From: Flavobacteriales bacterium | GTDB lineage: Bacteria; Bacteroidota; Bacteroidia; Flavobacteriales_E; Vicingaceae | Assembly: GCA_020635825.1 (NCBI GenBank) | Contig: JACJZA010000013.1 | Span: 1 to 64,000, forward strand | Direction: 5' to 3' | DNA length: 64,000 bases | Shown here: positions 53,428 to 63,181 of the stretch, in pieces | Layout: every line of letters starts with the position of its first letter | Position numbering within the stretch: position 1 is the first letter of the stretch | The notes under the pieces: model-generated | Told to the model about the DNA's origin: nothing | The model's database searches: none | What the model saw: only the letters and a program-made list of their open reading frames with translations | Program-made: the position numbers and the translations under genes

Positions 53428-55323
53428 TTATTTTATCGCTCCATTTTTTATCTCATCTACAATTGATGGGTCTAACAATGTACTGGTATCTCCTAAATTT
53501 GAAGTATCACCTTCAGCAATTTTTCTTAAAATACGTCTCATAATTTTACCTGAACGTGTTTTAGGCAATCCTGAAACAACTTGAATTTTATCGGGTTTGG
53601 CAATTGGACCAATCTCTTTTGTTATGGTAGCTAACAATTCTGTTCTTAATTCGTCTTCATTTACTTCTTTAGCACAAATTACATAAGCATATATTCCTTG
53701 TCCTTTTATATCATGAGGAAAACCAACCACCGCCGATTCAATTACTAAAGGATGCTGATCAAGTGCATCTTCTACTTCGGCTGTTCCCATTCGGTGTCCG
53801 GAAACATTAATTACATCATCTACCCTACCTGTAATTCTATACAATCCATTTTCATCTCTTTTACAACCATCACCCGTAAAATATTTTCCTTTATAAGTAG
53901 AAAAATAAGTTTGACGACATCTCTCATGATCACCATAAGTTGTTCTTAACATAGATGGCCATGGGTATTTAATACATAAATTCCCCTCTACTCCATTTCC
54001 TTCTATTTCATTTCCTTCTCCATCTACCAAACAAGGTTGAATGCCTGGTAAAGGCAGAGTAGCATAGCTGGGTTTTATGGGAGTTAATCCTGCTAATGGA
54101 GAAATCATAATTCCACCTGTTTCGGTTTGCCACCAAGTATCTACAATCGGACACTTTTCTTTTCCTATATTTTTATGATACCATTCCCAAGCCTCTTCAT
54201 TGATTGGTTCTCCAACACTTCCAAGCACTTTTAAAGAACTTAAATCATGCTTGTTGACAAAATCCAAACTACATGCTTCTAATGCTCTTATGGCAGTTGG
54301 TGCAGTATAAAATATATTGACTTTATGTTTTTCTACTACTTCCCAAAATCTTCCGGCATCAGGCCAAGTAGGAACACCTTCAAACATTAATGTAGTTGCA
54401 CCCGATAACAAAGGTCCGTAAACAATGTAAGAATGACCAGTAATCCAACCTATATCTGCAGTACACCAATAAACATCTCCTTCGTTGTATTGAAATACAT
54501 TTTGAAAACTGTACGCCGTGTAAACCATATAACCGCCGGTAGTATGAACCACCCCTTTTGGTTTACCTGTAGAACCAGAAGTATATAATATAAACAACAT
54601 ATCCTCAGCATCCATTTCTGCTGCTTCGTTTACAGAATTGACCTTACTTACTTCCTCATGCCACCATAAATCTCGTTCTGGTTTCATTGTAACTTCGGCT
54701 CCAGTTCTTTTTAAAATAATGGATTTTTTTATAGAAGGGCAGGTCTCCAATGCCTCATCTACTATACTTTTTATGGCAATGGTTTTATTACCTCTATAAG
54801 CTTCGTCTGAAGTTAAAACAATATTACATTCTGCATCATTAATTCTGTCAGCTAATGCCTTTGCTGAAAAGCCTGCAAACACTACCGAATGAATGGCTCC
54901 TATTCTTGCACAAGCCAAAGTAGCAATTGCTAATTCGGGCACCATAGGCATATACAAACAAATTCTATCCCCTTTTTTAGCCCCATTTTTCAACAGCACA
55001 TTAGAAAATTCACATACTTTTTGGTGTAATTCGCTATAAGTTAAATTAACAACTTCTTCATTCGGATTATTGGGCTCCCAAATAATGGCGACTTTGTTAC
55101 CAAGGCTTTCTAAATGTCTATCTAAACAATTTTCGGTTATGTTTAATTTTCCATTTACAAACCATTTTACATTAGGTTCTTCAAAATTCCATTCTAAAAC
55201 ATTATCCCATTTTTCTCTCCAATAAAAATGTTTTGCTTTTTCTTCCCAAAATTCTTTAGGTTGATTTATACTCTTATTGTATTCTGCCTGATATTCTTCG
55301 AAAGAATTTATTTTTAAACTCAT
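53428..55323 (-). CDS. acs: Acetyl-CoA synthetase (AMP-forming)
   Basis: Activates acetate to acetyl-CoA through acetyl-AMP. The 631 residues are full length. Motifs are YTSGSTGKPKGVVHTTGGY near 251-269 (P-loop A3), DVYWCTADIGWITGHSYIVYGP near 287-308, the A5 site DTWWQTETGG near 396-405, YFTGDGCKRDENGLYRITGRVDDVIN near 481-506 (A7/A8) and the catalytic lysine in LPKTRSGKIMRR near 592-603, which is also the site of regulatory acetylation in this family. The SGHRMGT motif near 508-514 marks acetyl-CoA synthetases. Confidence 0.96.
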   Translation of the reverse strand: MSLKINSFEEYQAEYNKSINQPKEFWEEKAKHFYWREKWDNVLEWNFEEPNVKWFVNGKLNITENCLDRHLESLGNKVAIIWEPNNPNEEVVNLTYSELHQKVCEFSNVLLKNGAKKGDRICLYMPMVPELAIATLACARIGAIHSVVFAGFSAKALADRINDAECNIVLTSDEAYRGNKTIAIKSIVDEALETCPSIKKSIILKRTGAEVTMKPERDLWWHEEVSKVNSVNEAAEMDAEDMLFILYTSGSTGKPKGVVHTTGGYMVYTAYSFQNVFQYNEGDVYWCTADIGWITGHSYIVYGPLLSGATTLMFEGVPTWPDAGRFWEVVEKHKVNIFYTAPTAIRALEACSLDFVNKHDLSSLKVLGSVGEPINEEAWEWYHKNIGKEKCPIVDTWWQTETGGIMISPLAGLTPIKPSYATLPLPGIQPCLVDGEGNEIEGNGVEGNLCIKYPWPSMLRTTYGDHERCRQTYFSTYKGKYFTGDGCKRDENGLYRITGRVDDVINVSGHRMGTAEVEDALDQHPLVIESAVVGFPHDIKGQGIYAYVICAKEVNEDELRTELLATITKEIGPIAKPDKIQVVSGLPKTRSGKIMRRILRKIAEGDTSNLGDTSTLLDPSIVDEIKNGAIK

Positions 55324-55370
55324 ATTGATTTTATTGATTCCACTATCTAAAAGTACTCATTTTATAAATA

Positions 55371-55401
55371 AAAAAGTCCTGATATTGCTATCAGGACTTT
55401 T
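55371..55401 (-). terminator. Rho-independent terminator of the surface-protein operon
   Basis: AAAAAGTCCTGATA at 55371-55384 pairs with TATCAGGACTTTT at 55389-55401 around TTGC. On the minus strand it lies 23 bases beyond the stop at 55424 and precedes acs. Confidence 0.92.
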
Positions 55402-55423
55402 AACTATTTAATATGCTAAACTA

Positions 55424-56776
55424 TTATTGAGCTACAATAAATTTATTAGTTGTAATTAAACTTCCATCTTTAGTAAAAATTGAATAGAAGTAAATTCCAT
55501 TATTTAACTCAGTAGTAGATAATGTTAATTTATTTCTTAAAGAAGAAGCTTGTTTAATTGTTTTTCCGGTAATATCAAAAATTTGAACTTGGTAATTATT
55601 AGTGCTTAATTCAAAAGAGATATTATCTTTTACCGGATTTGGATAAACTGATACTTTAATGTTTTTAATTTCTTCAATTGAAGTAGAAATAACCACATCG
55701 TTCATATCTCTTGGTAATAATTTAAATACACTAAATGAGTAATCCATAACTCCCGTAACATTATAATCTACAGATTGAGTTGGAGCAAAAACATACATTT
55801 TATCATCTACTACCAATGCCCCAGAACCATCATTAATTGTCCATTCTCCGAAACCATTTACAGTAGTATCAGCAGTACAAGTAGCACCATTAACTTTTAC
55901 TAAAACACCTTCGTATTGCTCATCATTAGCACCTAAAGTTGTTAAAACAGTTGGAGTTGGTAATGTATTACCTGTACTATTTACAGCATAAGCTGTTGGA
56001 TTTTTTATCTCTGTTAAATTAAAATACTCTTCTACGTTTCCTGAAATCGTTACTTCATCCCCTATATTTGGAATATTAACAAAATCCAAAACAAAAATAC
56101 CATTCCAAGGACCATTCCCATCTTGTAAATAATAACCATTGTATTGTACAGCAGTAACAATACCTGTAGTTTCTACAAATTCTCCATTGTGAGGTGAATC
56201 GTAAGGAGGTGTAGTTGTAAATTGAATTTGATTAATAGTGTAAGGAGTAGCAACAGGAGGTGCTGTCGATCCAATATAAATAGAATCTAAAATAATATCA
56301 TTAACATCATCTGTACTTCTCAATGAAAGAATAAATTCAGCTGAATCACATGTAGCAGCAACAGTAACTGTTTGCATTAATTCTACTAAAGAACCATTAG
56401 ATTCAACAGCCATATCAAAATAAGAGTTATAAGTATAGGTAGTAGTAGTAACATTCTTATAACCCGTTCTAATTTCACCAGATAAACCTTTCACCCAGAT
56501 TTTAATTTCGTAAGTTTCATTAGGAGTAACATCATAAACAAAAGTAGTTACCCTTTTATGAGAAGTAGAAGTATTTTTTAATTGTGCAGCACTAGTACCA
56601 TATGTATCAGCTGATACTTCGGTAATATTACCTAAAGCAAGACTTGTTGCCGGTCCAACCATATCTGTTGGAAGCCCTGCATTCCAAGAACTTAGGTTGC
56701 TTTGGAAAACCACCTGTGCATTGGCAGCTGTTCCTACAACCATTAAACCTAAAAATAATTTGTAAAGTTTTTTCAT
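55424..56776 (-). CDS. Secreted T9SS protein with carbohydrate-binding-like and OB-fold-like domains
   Basis: A 450-residue exported protein. A signal peptide (LYKLFLGLMVVGTAANAQ) is followed by a jelly-roll-like domain to about residue 175. Next comes an OB-fold-like domain near 185-350 (GEFVETTGIVTAVQYNGYYL, then GDEVTISGNVEEYFNLTEI). This resembles domains found beside extracellular nucleases and related to the DUF5689 proteins upstream. The C-terminal VSVYPNPVKDNISFEL, FDITGK and NGIYFYSIF form a T9SS type A sorting domain. It is the last gene of the TonB-receptor locus, before a strong terminator. Precise function unknown. Confidence 0.8.
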   Translation of the reverse strand: MKKLYKLFLGLMVVGTAANAQVVFQSNLSSWNAGLPTDMVGPATSLALGNITEVSADTYGTSAAQLKNTSTSHKRVTTFVYDVTPNETYEIKIWVKGLSGEIRTGYKNVTTTTYTYNSYFDMAVESNGSLVELMQTVTVAATCDSAEFILSLRSTDDVNDIILDSIYIGSTAPPVATPYTINQIQFTTTPPYDSPHNGEFVETTGIVTAVQYNGYYLQDGNGPWNGIFVLDFVNIPNIGDEVTISGNVEEYFNLTEIKNPTAYAVNSTGNTLPTPTVLTTLGANDEQYEGVLVKVNGATCTADTTVNGFGEWTINDGSGALVVDDKMYVFAPTQSVDYNVTGVMDYSFSVFKLLPRDMNDVVISTSIEEIKNIKVSVYPNPVKDNISFELSTNNYQVQIFDITGKTIKQASSLRNKLTLSTTELNNGIYFYSIFTKDGSLITTNKFIVAQ

Positions 56777-56815
56777 AGTGAGTTGTTTTTGTGTGAGTTA
56801 TAAATTTAAAAATTT

Positions 56816-58036
56816 TTATTTAATTATTCTAATATCATCAATTTCCCATGTACTACCATTTGAGTTACTTCCAGTATATTTAAATGCAATGGTAACATTT
56901 GAACCAATATAGGAAGATAAACTAAAATCTCCTGAGGAAACAAAACCCCAACCAGAAGTAACATCTAAACTAATTGGCAATACTGTCCAACTTGTTGTTG
57001 TAACATCTCCGGTATAATTAGTAGTAATATATGCTATTAGTGGATCTCCGGTATAATTATAATCACTTCTCATTGACATTACCGGATTTGAAGATGAAGT
57101 TAAATCTATGGTTGGTGAAACTAACCATGTTTCACATGGAATATTTGAACCACCAATATAATTTTTAATTACAGCATAAGGCGAAGTAGCTCCTCCAGCA
57201 GAAGACGTAGACCAGTCAACATTTCCAATTACATTTTGCTGAACCCACCCACCAGAAGTAATGCTTTCATCATTAAAATTTTTTACAAATGGTGATGGAT
57301 TAGGCATATTTAATTCGTCAGGATCACGAACAATTAATTGTAATCCATCATTATATTGAGCTACCACGCCTATAAAAGTTCCACTTCCAGGTAAAATATC
57401 ATTTGCAAAATTGGCATAACCACTTGTTCTAACATCAATTTGAGTAGTATCAGAAATATAATCTGATAAAACTCGAGTAACACTTACTTGATTATCTCCA
57501 TCAGCAAATGTAGCAACCCCACCTTCTTCGAAAAAAACACTATCCAAACGGATTAACTTTGCTTGATACCCTTCCTTATCATTAAGTAAATCTGAAATAG
57601 TTACCAACTTAGGAGTTTTATAATTTTGAGTACTTATCTTTTTAATGCTGTTATCGGCATGTAAAGAATCTACTTGCAACATTTGATTGTACTTTAAAAT
57701 AATCGCTCCATTTATGTTTACTTGGATAGAGTCTCCTATATACAATCCGCTGTTCGATTGAAAACGCATGTATAAACCTCCTGTTGCATCTTCCATGTAT
57801 GCTTCTTTGTATAAGTTACCAGTGGTTTCATCAGCAGTCACTACTCCATAAACAGAAATATCTTGAGTAATTTTTACACTTTCACCGGGAACATACAATG
57901 CTCTTACTTCAGCAATAGTTTTAACATCACCGGTAGGTACAGTTTTAACCGGTGGAGCATCGTACTCTTTTTTACAAGAAACCAACAAAATGGCAACTAC
58001 CATCAACAAACCTAATGTATATTTTAAATTTTTCAT
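56816..58036 (-). CDS. DUF5689 / choice-of-anchor J lipoprotein (copy 2)
   Basis: A 406-residue surface lipoprotein (signal YTLGLLMVVAILLVSC, Cys 21, then KKEYDAPPVK). The N-terminal half is the DUF5689 OB-like domain (ISVYGVVTADETTGNLYKEAY near 61-81 and YIGDSIQVNINGAII near 99). The C-terminal 150 residues are a choice-of-anchor J beta-sandwich (ETWLVSPTIDL near 303 and STWEIDDIRI near the end). It is a clear paralogue of the next gene upstream. The pair next to a TonB receptor suggests a surface substrate-binding role akin to SusD partners; that is inference. Confidence 0.85.
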   Translation of the reverse strand: MKNLKYTLGLLMVVAILLVSCKKEYDAPPVKTVPTGDVKTIAEVRALYVPGESVKITQDISVYGVVTADETTGNLYKEAYMEDATGGLYMRFQSNSGLYIGDSIQVNINGAIILKYNQMLQVDSLHADNSIKKISTQNYKTPKLVTISDLLNDKEGYQAKLIRLDSVFFEEGGVATFADGDNQVSVTRVLSDYISDTTQIDVRTSGYANFANDILPGSGTFIGVVAQYNDGLQLIVRDPDELNMPNPSPFVKNFNDESITSGGWVQQNVIGNVDWSTSSAGGATSPYAVIKNYIGGSNIPCETWLVSPTIDLTSSSNPVMSMRSDYNYTGDPLIAYITTNYTGDVTTTSWTVLPISLDVTSGWGFVSSGDFSLSSYIGSNVTIAFKYTGSNSNGSTWEIDDIRIIK

Positions 58037-58055
58037 ATTTCTATTTTTTTCTAAT

Positions 58056-59339
58056 CTAGTTATCTTGTACTATTACATCATCTATTTCCCAAGTACTAGA
58101 ATTTGATGTCGATCCAATCAACCTAAACGCTATATGCACATTTGCTTGTTTAAAAGCATTTAAATCAATACTTCCAGAACTTGTCCACGACGACCATGTA
58201 CCAGTATTTGAATCCCAATTGGCTAAAGAAGTTAAATCTGTCCAAGTAGCCGTATTAGGATTGCTCACTCCATCATAATCTGTTGAAATCATTACGTTTA
58301 ATGGTGGTAAAACATCATATCTTACAACATTTCTAAAGTTTAAATCAGGATTAACAGCATTCACTAAATTAATTGATGGTGAGATTAACCACGACTCACA
58401 TAAAACAGCACTACCATCATAATTTGAAACTGAAGCTGCTGAATTAGTAGCAGCATAAATTTCCCAAGCAGTATTAACTGTTCCTGATAATGAATGGGTA
58501 GTCCATCCACAAGATAATAAATCTTGATCGTTAAAGTCTTTTTGAAGGTAAGCACAATTGATAAATCTAGCGCCATTCATAGTTCCTTCTTTAGGGTCTC
58601 TTATTGTAAGCTGTATATCTCCATTATATTGAGATACTACACCTATTATAGAACCTTTTCCCATTGGCAATGATTGATTTACAAAACTTGCATAACCACT
58701 AGATCTAACAATCAATGAATTTCCTAATGTATCTTCTATTAATCTACTTTCATCAGACTGATCGATTGCATTGGCCCAAGTGTTAAGAACTCCCGGACAA
58801 GAATATAAATCTGAACATTGAAATTCCACATCATCTATTCTTACCAATTTTGCCTGATATTTTGAAAAAACTCCATTTAAATTATCAATACTATCAATAG
58901 ATACTACCTCAGGAGTTAATGCTTGCCCACCCAGTTGCTTTATCAAATTCTTCTCCGGGTCTATATCAGCTACAGCTATCATATTTTTATAAGCATATAA
59001 TTTTGCTCCTTTTAAGGATACTCTGATCTTATCTCCAATAAAAAATGTATTAGAGCTTGATGAAGTTAACTCAAGCTTTATTGCATTCGTTTCATCCTGA
59101 ATGAACAATGTTTTATATATATTTCCAGACCGTTCATCAGCAGTCACTATTCCATAAATTGATAAATCCAAATCAATTATTGAATCTATACCAACATACA
59201 TATTTCTTAATGAATCAATAGAAATAATGTTTCCTGTTGGCAAATCTTTTACCGGTGGAGAATCATAATCTTTTTTACAAGCTGTAACAGCAACAGCTAA
59301 TAAAATCAATAAAAATATATTTTGTGTTTTCTTCATCAT
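58056..59339 (-). CDS. DUF5689 / choice-of-anchor J lipoprotein (copy 1)
   Basis: A 427-residue surface lipoprotein (signal IFLLILLAVAVTAC, Cys 21, then KKDYDSPPVK, nearly the same as copy 2). DUF5689 spans roughly 35-245, with LSIYGIVTADERSGNIYKTLF near 61-81 and FIGDKIRVSLKGAKLY near 101. A choice-of-anchor J module follows (ESWLISPSINL near 317 and STWEIDDVIVQD at the end). It lies 19 bases after the TonB receptor gene and 19 bases before copy 2, so the three form one operon. The extra cysteine-containing loop near 174-180 (ECSDLYSC region) is not in copy 2. Confidence 0.85.
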   Translation of the reverse strand: MMKKTQNIFLLILLAVAVTACKKDYDSPPVKDLPTGNIISIDSLRNMYVGIDSIIDLDLSIYGIVTADERSGNIYKTLFIQDETNAIKLELTSSSSNTFFIGDKIRVSLKGAKLYAYKNMIAVADIDPEKNLIKQLGGQALTPEVVSIDSIDNLNGVFSKYQAKLVRIDDVEFQCSDLYSCPGVLNTWANAIDQSDESRLIEDTLGNSLIVRSSGYASFVNQSLPMGKGSIIGVVSQYNGDIQLTIRDPKEGTMNGARFINCAYLQKDFNDQDLLSCGWTTHSLSGTVNTAWEIYAATNSAASVSNYDGSAVLCESWLISPSINLVNAVNPDLNFRNVVRYDVLPPLNVMISTDYDGVSNPNTATWTDLTSLANWDSNTGTWSSWTSSGSIDLNAFKQANVHIAFRLIGSTSNSSTWEIDDVIVQDN

Positions 59340-59358
59340 CTTAAATTTCTTTCATCAA

Positions 59359-61881
59359 TTAAAAAGTAAAACTTACCATAGCAAAATAGGTTCTTCCATA
59401 CATGTAACCAATTCTTGGAGGAAATCTATCAATGTCTTGTTTATCGTAACGCAATTGTTCAAATCCTCCGGTTGCTAAATCTTGTTCATCTAATACGTTG
59501 GTTACATTTAAGTTTAATCTTAAATAGTATTTCCCTTTAATTCTCCATGATTTACCTGCAAATAAGTTTAAGGTAAATCCGTTGTCTAATTTAGTTTGTT
59601 TTAGGTTTTCTTCAACTTGTGGGTCAGAGCTTACAAAACCAGCTAAGTTTTCTTCTGTTCTTCTATCTGGATTGGCATCTAAATAAATATCTGCAAAATA
59701 GTTATAGTTAACTCCAACAAACCAAAACTTAGGCGAGCTGTACTTTAACCCTAATGATGCAGCAGTATGAGGCATTCCTCCAACTTTGTAATTCTCAAAG
59801 TAAACGATTTTGTTTTCAGCTAATAATTTTGTTGAATTATCTTGTGATATTGTTACTGATGGACGTGAACTATAAATATAGCTTCCTGTTGTAAAAGCTC
59901 CTGTAGCTTCAATTGTTTGAGTAACTTTTACTTCCGCACCTAATTCCACTCCCATGTAATCGTTATCAACTCCTGTCATCATATAGTTTACAAAAGTATT
60001 TAACTCATCGTGATAAAAGCTTCGTGCCCAAGTACGGTCTTTAATTTTAGTGTAAAAACCTGTTGCTCTCACTTTAATATTTGGATATCTCACTAAGTAA
60101 TTAAGGTCAGCAGACATTACTGTTTCAGATTTTAAGTTGTTAACTATTTGGTCTCTTGTTCTTGGAGACACAAAAGCGTTTCTTGTTTGTGGTGCTCTTG
60201 TCATCATTGCACCATTTGCAGAAATCATATGACGACCGGTAATTTTATAAATCGCACCACCTTTTACACCATAGTTAAAGAAACTTTCTTTTTTAGAATC
60301 ACCATAAGAGTTATCAGGAAACAAGCCATTTTTTACATTACCTGTTCTCCAAAAACTGGTGTTTGATAAGTTTAAAGCAGCAAACCAATCTACTTTAGCT
60401 GAAGTTCCTTCAGCTTGTCCAAATACATTATAAGTATTAATGTTGATATCGTAATCATAACCAAATTTATCACCTTTATAAATGACATGATTAGGAACAT
60501 CTGTATTGCTTTGCGCAACCGATTCATCAGCAAAATCCCTTTCTGCAAACTGGTCAACATCTACCCAAAAATCAGCTCCTAATAAATCTTCCATTACTTT
60601 GAAGTTTTTACTCTTATACATACTAGCATATAAACCTCCGGAAAGTAAAATATTTTCGTTGTACTGATGAGTTAAAACGGAATTAAATCCATATCTCAAT
60701 TGATCTGAACGTTGGTCTTCAATAATGTACTTAGCTCTGTTTCCTGTAACTGTATTCCCTGCAACACCGTTCGCATCCTCAACAGAATAAAGGTTTTTGG
60801 TGTTTGCAAAATACATTTGGTCAAAATTCAACTGCTGTGTATTAACATCATTTTGCCATAAATCAGTGTACAAAGCATACAACGCTTCATCTCCAGGATT
60901 ACTATAATAACTTGGTAAATTTTTATAATAATCAGGACGAGGATCTGCAGCGTTGTACCAATTTAAACGTGTTTGTCCGTTTCTACCAAAAGTATAGAAA
61001 AGAGAAGTGTTTAATTTAGTTGAAGTGTTGATATTGAAATAATGATTTAACATCATCATAGGTAAGTGAGTATTTCTAACTCTACTATTTCTTTTCTCCC
61101 CATTTTGATAACCCCAGTAAGAATTGTAATTATTATTCCCTGTTAAGTCGTAAGTTTCTTGAACGGAGATACTTTGTCCTCCCGAGATGGTTGGAGCACC
61201 CAACCCAACAAATCCTAAGCTATGTTTGTTATTAAATTTTTTCTCAACTGATAAAAAATAACTTCCTGCTCTGTAAAAAGTCCCTTCTACATAACCTTCA
61301 GTTGAATATCTAACAGAACCCGAAACAGTAACAGCTAAACCATTACTCATCATTCCTGTTGATGAAGTAAACATTAAACGATGAGCATACGAACGATTAG
61401 CAAAAGCATATGATATTCTTGAGCCTTTTCTTTGTTCTGAAGCTCTTGCTGCAATATTTGAATACCCTCCAATTCCTGTAAATGAGTATTGTGATGATGC
61501 AATTCCGTTTTTTACTTCTTGATAACGAGTAATATCATTTAACCCTCCCCAATAAGCATAAATTGCTCTTCCGGTTTCAGGATTGTTCAATGTTACCCCA
61601 TTCATCATTGCTGTAAAATTATCAGCATCGTAGCCTCTAATTCTGTAACGAGCAGCACTAAAATTAAACCCTGCTATATTGGTAAAAACATCTCTTGACG
61701 ATTGCAATAATCCCGAAACATCTTGATTATCGGTTTCATCATCCAATAAATCGATTGATGTACTAAATTGAGGAACAAAATTGGTATCTAAACCATCTCC
61801 CGACTGAGTTGTATCTGTTTGAGCTTTTAAACTAAAACTAAATAGAATTGAAGCAAAAGCAGCTACCTTAAAAACCTTCAT
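59359..61881 (-). CDS. TonB-dependent outer-membrane receptor
   Basis: An 840-residue outer-membrane importer. A signal peptide (AAFASILFSFSLKAQ) is followed by a plug domain of roughly 40-160, including FSAARYRIRGYDADNFTAMM, GVTLNNPETG and YSFTGIGGYSNIAARAS, and then a 22-strand-type barrel ending in aromatic RTYFAMVSFTF. There is no N-terminal CarboxypepD-like domain, so it is not a typical SusC. The co-transcribed DUF5689 lipoproteins probably sit on it, and the divergent gene encodes an exported nuclease-family enzyme, so the substrate may be a nucleic-acid breakdown product or another phosphate ester. The 235-bp gap upstream (61882-62116) is a shared divergent promoter region. Confidence 0.88.
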   Translation of the reverse strand: MKVFKVAAFASILFSFSLKAQTDTTQSGDGLDTNFVPQFSTSIDLLDDETDNQDVSGLLQSSRDVFTNIAGFNFSAARYRIRGYDADNFTAMMNGVTLNNPETGRAIYAYWGGLNDITRYQEVKNGIASSQYSFTGIGGYSNIAARASEQRKGSRISYAFANRSYAHRLMFTSSTGMMSNGLAVTVSGSVRYSTEGYVEGTFYRAGSYFLSVEKKFNNKHSLGFVGLGAPTISGGQSISVQETYDLTGNNNYNSYWGYQNGEKRNSRVRNTHLPMMMLNHYFNINTSTKLNTSLFYTFGRNGQTRLNWYNAADPRPDYYKNLPSYYSNPGDEALYALYTDLWQNDVNTQQLNFDQMYFANTKNLYSVEDANGVAGNTVTGNRAKYIIEDQRSDQLRYGFNSVLTHQYNENILLSGGLYASMYKSKNFKVMEDLLGADFWVDVDQFAERDFADESVAQSNTDVPNHVIYKGDKFGYDYDININTYNVFGQAEGTSAKVDWFAALNLSNTSFWRTGNVKNGLFPDNSYGDSKKESFFNYGVKGGAIYKITGRHMISANGAMMTRAPQTRNAFVSPRTRDQIVNNLKSETVMSADLNYLVRYPNIKVRATGFYTKIKDRTWARSFYHDELNTFVNYMMTGVDNDYMGVELGAEVKVTQTIEATGAFTTGSYIYSSRPSVTISQDNSTKLLAENKIVYFENYKVGGMPHTAASLGLKYSSPKFWFVGVNYNYFADIYLDANPDRRTEENLAGFVSSDPQVEENLKQTKLDNGFTLNLFAGKSWRIKGKYYLRLNLNVTNVLDEQDLATGGFEQLRYDKQDIDRFPPRIGYMYGRTYFAMVSFTF

Positions 61882-62071
61882 CTAATCTGTATAAAAAAAT
61901 TATTGTTTTAACTAAAGCGGTTTGAAGTCTTATTGAGGCGCTTCATAGGATGTTCACTTTATTTTTTCTCAGCCGTAAAATTAAGGGTAATATTTTATAA
62001 ATATTTCACAATCACGATTTTGTTAATAATTTATTAACGTCCAATTTACCTTACAAGAAAGTTGCACAGTA

Positions 62072-62099
62072 TTTGGTATGTTAGAAATAGTTAGCTTTG
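62072..62099 (+). promoter_or_regulatory. Candidate promoter for the exported endonuclease/phosphatase gene
   Basis: TAGCTTTG at 62092-62099 is an exact TAnnTTTG match 17 bases before the start codon. TTTG at 62072-62075 lies 16 bases upstream, close to the expected -33 spacing. Confidence 0.42.
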
Positions 62100-62116
62100 T
62101 CAAAATTTTTTAAATT

Positions 62117-63178
62117 ATGAAGAGAATTATTTTACCTTTTATTCTATTAACATCCTTTGTTTATTCATCAATCAGTGTTGTTGCTCAAGAAACTGAGAAA
62201 AAAGAATATTATGTTTCTGGTATTGGTTTTTACAATTTAGAAAACTTATTCGATACCATTTTAGATCTTGATCCTAACAAAATTTTACAAGACGATTTTA
62301 CTCCAGAAGGCCCTAAAGCCTGGACATCAGAAAGATACCATGAAAAACTAAACAACTTAGCACGAGTAATTTCAGAACTAGGAACAGAAATTAGCCCTGA
62401 TGGAGTAGCTATTTTAGGTGTTTCAGAAGTTGAAAACAAAGAAGTATTGGAAGATTTAGTAAAAGAAGAAAAAATAAAATCAAGAAATTATCAAATTGTG
62501 CATCATGAATCTCCGGACAGACGTGGAATTGATGTTGGTTTTTTATACAACCCTAATTATTTTAAAGTTGAATCGAGCCAAACTTATGCTTTGAAAATGC
62601 CTAATGATTCTAACTTTTTTACGAGAGACCAGTTAGTAGTAAATGGCTATTTAAATGGAGAAATGATTCATGTAATTGTTGCTCACTGGCCATCGAGAAG
62701 TGGTGGTGAAAAAAGAAGTGCCCCAAAAAGAAATGCTGCAGGAGAATTAGCTCGTACCATTATCGATTCTATTCAAAATGTGGAACCGGACGCTAAAATT
62801 TTATTTATGGGCGATTTAAACGACGATCCCATTAATGCCAGTGTAAAAAAGTACTTAAACACTTCTGCTGTAAAAGAAGAAACCCAAAAAGACCAACTAT
62901 ATAATCCTTGGGAAAATTTTTACAAAAAAGGGATAGGAACTTTGGCTTACAGAGACACGTGGAATTTGTTTGACCAAATTATTTTATCTCCAGGATTGAT
63001 TGATGATGATTACTCTACTTTTAAATTTCATTCGGCAAAAGTTTACAATAAAGGCTACATGAAGCAAAGTTCAGGCAGATATGCGGGATACCCACTTCGT
63101 TCTTATGCCGGAGGAGCTTATACTGCCGGGTATAGCGACCACTTTCCTGTGTATGTATTTTTGATTAAGGAGAAGTAA
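62117..63178 (+). CDS. Exported endonuclease/exonuclease/phosphatase family protein
   Basis: A 353-residue secreted hydrolase of the DNase I-like EEP fold. The signal peptide is IILPFILLTSFVYSSISVVAQ. The catalytic framework is visible: FYNLENLFDT near 36-45 (metal site), LGVSEVENKEVLEDL near 100-114 (catalytic Glu), DVGFLYNP near 138, IVAHWPSRSGGE near 187-198, MGDLNDDP near 231-238 (Asp/Asn pair) and a final AGYSDHFPVYVFL near 338 (His). Such enzymes cleave phosphodiesters or phosphomonoesters; the target here is unproven. It is divergent from the TonB-receptor operon. Confidence 0.9.
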   Translation: MKRIILPFILLTSFVYSSISVVAQETEKKEYYVSGIGFYNLENLFDTILDLDPNKILQDDFTPEGPKAWTSERYHEKLNNLARVISELGTEISPDGVAILGVSEVENKEVLEDLVKEEKIKSRNYQIVHHESPDRRGIDVGFLYNPNYFKVESSQTYALKMPNDSNFFTRDQLVVNGYLNGEMIHVIVAHWPSRSGGEKRSAPKRNAAGELARTIIDSIQNVEPDAKILFMGDLNDDPINASVKKYLNTSAVKEETQKDQLYNPWENFYKKGIGTLAYRDTWNLFDQIILSPGLIDDDYSTFKFHSAKVYNKGYMKQSSGRYAGYPLRSYAGGAYTAGYSDHFPVYVFLIKEK

Positions 63179-63181
63179 TAT

